From NCBI GenBank assembly GCA_020350085.1, contig CP070706.1, positions 784,225-791,671 on the forward strand: a stretch of 7,447 nt of DNA, given 5' to 3'. Positions 5,598 to 7,447 of this stretch are shown one piece after another. The notes beneath the pieces were generated by a model, which worked only from the letters and a program-made list of their open reading frames with translations, was not told the DNA's origin and did not search any database. Source of the stretch: Acidobacteriota bacterium (GTDB lineage Bacteria; Acidobacteriota; Polarisedimenticolia; J045). The translations under genes were made by a program, and so were the position numbers. Within the stretch, counting starts at the first letter, position 1. Each line of letters begins with the position of its first letter.

Positions 5598-7447
5598 GAC
5601 CTCGGTCCGACGTCCGATCACCGTCTCGATGGCCGTGATCGCCGTCGCGGTCTTCGGCTTCATCACCGCGCGGAAGCTCCCCGTCGAGCTGTTGCCCGAT
5701 CTGTCCTATCCCACTCTGACGATTCAGACCGTCTACCCGGATGCAGCCCCGGTGTCGGTCGAGCAGTTCGTCACGCGTCCGGTCGAGGAAGGCGTCGGCG
5801 TCATTGCCGGCCTGAGGGACATGCGCTCCGTCTCGCGTGCCGGCTTGTCGGAGATCATCCTCGAGTTCGAGTGGGACGAGCAGATGGACTTCGTTGCTCT
5901 CGACGTGCGGGAGAAGCTCGGATTGGTCGAGCTGCCGCGCGAGGTCGAGCCGCCGCGCGTGCTGCGCTACGACCCTTCGCTCGATCCGATCGTGCGGCTC
6001 GCGTTCTCGGGTGATCGGCCTCTCGATGAGCTCAGGCAGCTCGCCGAGCGCTGGATCAAGCCACGCTTCGAAGCCGTGCGCGGTGTGGCGGCGGCCAAGG
6101 TGCGCGGCGGTCTCGACCCCGAGATCCAAGTCGAAGCCAACGAGGACAGACTGGCTGCTCTCGGTCTGACGCTCGTTGATCTGGCACGCGCGCTGCGGGC
6201 GGAGAACATCAACCGACCCGGCGGGACGCTCAAGGACTGGGGCTCCGTCTATCTCGTCCGCACGCTGCACGAGTTCGACGATCTCGAGCAGCTTCGACGG
6301 ACGGTCGTGCGTGAGACGCCGCACGGTCGGGTTCGCGTCGAAGATGTCGCCGAGGTGCGACGCGGCCACCGAGACCGCGACGAGATCACTCGTAGCGCCG
6401 GTCGCGAGATCGTCGAGATCGCGCTGCACCGGGAGGGCTCGGCCAATACGATCGCCGTCGCGCAAGCCATCCGCGCCGAGCTCGGCTCGTTGGAAAGCGA
6501 GCTCCACGACGACCTGTCACTGACCGTGCTGACCGATCAGTCGCGCTACATCGGCGAGGCAGTGGGTCAGGTCTGGTCGGCGGCGCTGATCGGCGGGATT
6601 CTCGCCATTCTCGTGCTGTATTTCTTCCTTCGCGATCTGTCCTCGACGCTGATCATCGCGCTGACGATTCCGGTTTCGGTCCTCGCGACGTTCGTGGCGA
6701 TTTTTCGCGCCGGCGTGACGCTCAACATCATGTCCCTAGGCGGGCTGGCCCTCGGTGTCGGCATGCTCGTGGACAACTCCATCGTGGTACTCGAGGCGAT
6801 CGATCGAAGGCGACGAGCGGGCCACTCTCGTGGCGAGGCCGCGATGCTCGGAGCGGGCGAGGTTGCCGGTGCCGTGACTGCCGCCACGTTCACGACCGTA
6901 TCGGTTTTCTTCCCGATCATCTTCGTGCAGGGCATTGCGGGGCAGTTGTTCTACGATCTTGCGGTGACGGTCTGTCTGTCACTGCTGGCTTCTCTGGTCG
7001 TCTCGTTGAGCCTGATTCCGGCGCTGGCAGGAATCGACACGCAAACAGTTGGCACCCGCGGCGCGCCAACGCTCTTTCGCTGGGACCGAGTGACGTCGAC
7101 GGACGAGCTTCCGCCGTGGAGCTTCAAGTTTGCGGGGAACGTGTTGTTGCCGGTGGGCGATGGCAGACATCTGTTCAGCAAGCTGCTCACGATCGTGACA
7201 TTCCCGGTACGTGTGTTGATGCTGCTCGGATTGCTGCTCATCACGACGATCTGGTGGCTCTTGTCGTGGGCGTTCCATTTCGTCTCCTGGCCGCTGGCCA
7301 AGCTGTTCGATCAGCTCGGGGCCGGCTACCCAGGTGCGTTGACGGCCGCTCTGCGCCTGCGGTGGCTCGTCGTCGCGACGACCGTAGTGCTGTTCGTGCT
7401 CTCGATACTCGTGCTTCCGCGGCTGGGTACCAACTTGGTGCCCGATC
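5575..7447 (+). CDS. RND efflux transporter permease, 3' part beyond the window
   Basis: This is a proton-driven inner-membrane pump that works with the adaptor encoded just upstream. The frame is open to the window edge (about 624 codons, against some 1,030-1,050 for the family). GTG 5575 and GTG 5584 are both possible starts, overlapping the adaptor stop by 23 or 14 bases; neither has a strong ribosome site. The N-terminus SVRRPITVSMAV, then KLPVELLPDLSYPTLTI and YPDAAPVSVEQF, is classic RND. After the first periplasmic loop come TM2-TM6 (about bases 6580-7026). TM4 carries GLALGVGMLVDNSIVVLEAI with Asp400, the equivalent of the first proton-relay Asp of AcrB; the second is Asn401, as in many relatives. 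The TM6-TM7 linker is unusually long and hydrophobic. TM7 is about 7366-7425. The substrate cannot be inferred, and no TolC-like gene is in view. Confidence 0.93.
   Translation, partial: MKTVALSETSVRRPITVSMAVIAVAVFGFITARKLPVELLPDLSYPTLTIQTVYPDAAPVSVEQFVTRPVEEGVGVIAGLRDMRSVSRAGLSEIILEFEWDEQMDFVALDVREKLGLVELPREVEPPRVLRYDPSLDPIVRLAFSGDRPLDELRQLAERWIKPRFEAVRGVAAAKVRGGLDPEIQVEANEDRLAALGLTLVDLARALRAENINRPGGTLKDWGSVYLVRTLHEFDDLEQLRRTVVRETPHGRVRVEDVAEVRRGHRDRDEITRSAGREIVEIALHREGSANTIAVAQAIRAELGSLESELHDDLSLTVLTDQSRYIGEAVGQVWSAALIGGILAILVLYFFLRDLSSTLIIALTIPVSVLATFVAIFRAGVTLNIMSLGGLALGVGMLVDNSIVVLEAIDRRRRAGHSRGEAAMLGAGEVAGAVTAATFTTVSVFFPIIFVQGIAGQLFYDLAVTVCLSLLASLVVSLSLIPALAGIDTQTVGTRGAPTLFRWDRVTSTDELPPWSFKFAGNVLLPVGDGRHLFSKLLTIVTFPVRVLMLLGLLLITTIWWLLSWAFHFVSWPLAKLFDQLGAGYPGALTAALRLRWLVVATTVVLFVLSILVLPRLGTNLVPD

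Overview
The window is high-GC bacterial DNA with tightly packed genes. The families present (PPK1, SixA, CHAD, ParA, and a lipoprotein adaptor with an RND permease) suggest a Gram-negative organism, most likely a proteobacterium. The RND pair and lipobox adaptor imply a double membrane. No marker gene allows a finer placement. No rRNA, tRNA, CRISPR array or insertion sequence was seen.

Layout. Positions 1 to about 240 (+) hold an internal piece of an endonuclease/exonuclease/phosphatase (EEP) family protein that enters from outside the window. At about 231-243 it runs straight into the antisense of a polyphosphate kinase gene (ppk1, minus strand, start at 1157). That gene has lost everything after its head domain. 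Two converging genes therefore both lose their 3' parts at one point, which contains TGATCA. This is either a real deletion or inversion, or an assembly or cloning chimera. Divergent from ppk1, across a 110-base region with two small inverted repeats, runs a probable operon: a SixA-type phosphohistidine phosphatase (1268-1774), a CYTH-like/CHAD protein (1893-3485) and an orphan ParA ATPase (3482-4237). The ParA start overlaps the CHAD stop in an ATGA. After a 112-base gap come an efflux adaptor lipoprotein (4350-5597) and an overlapping RND permease (from 5575) that runs off the right edge.

How the genes fit together. The first block reads as a polyphosphate locus. PPK1 makes polyphosphate through a phosphohistidine intermediate, CHAD domains bind polyphosphate, and SixA enzymes remove phosphate from histidine. 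The unexpected partner is the translationally coupled ParA without ParB. ParA/MinD-type ATPases are known to position cargo on the nucleoid, so the most interesting hypothesis here is a polyphosphate-granule positioning module with the CHAD protein as cargo adaptor. The second block is an efflux pump with no visible link to the first. Its adaptor has an acidic DGDGDG insertion, and its permease has an unusually long, hydrophobic TM6-TM7 linker.
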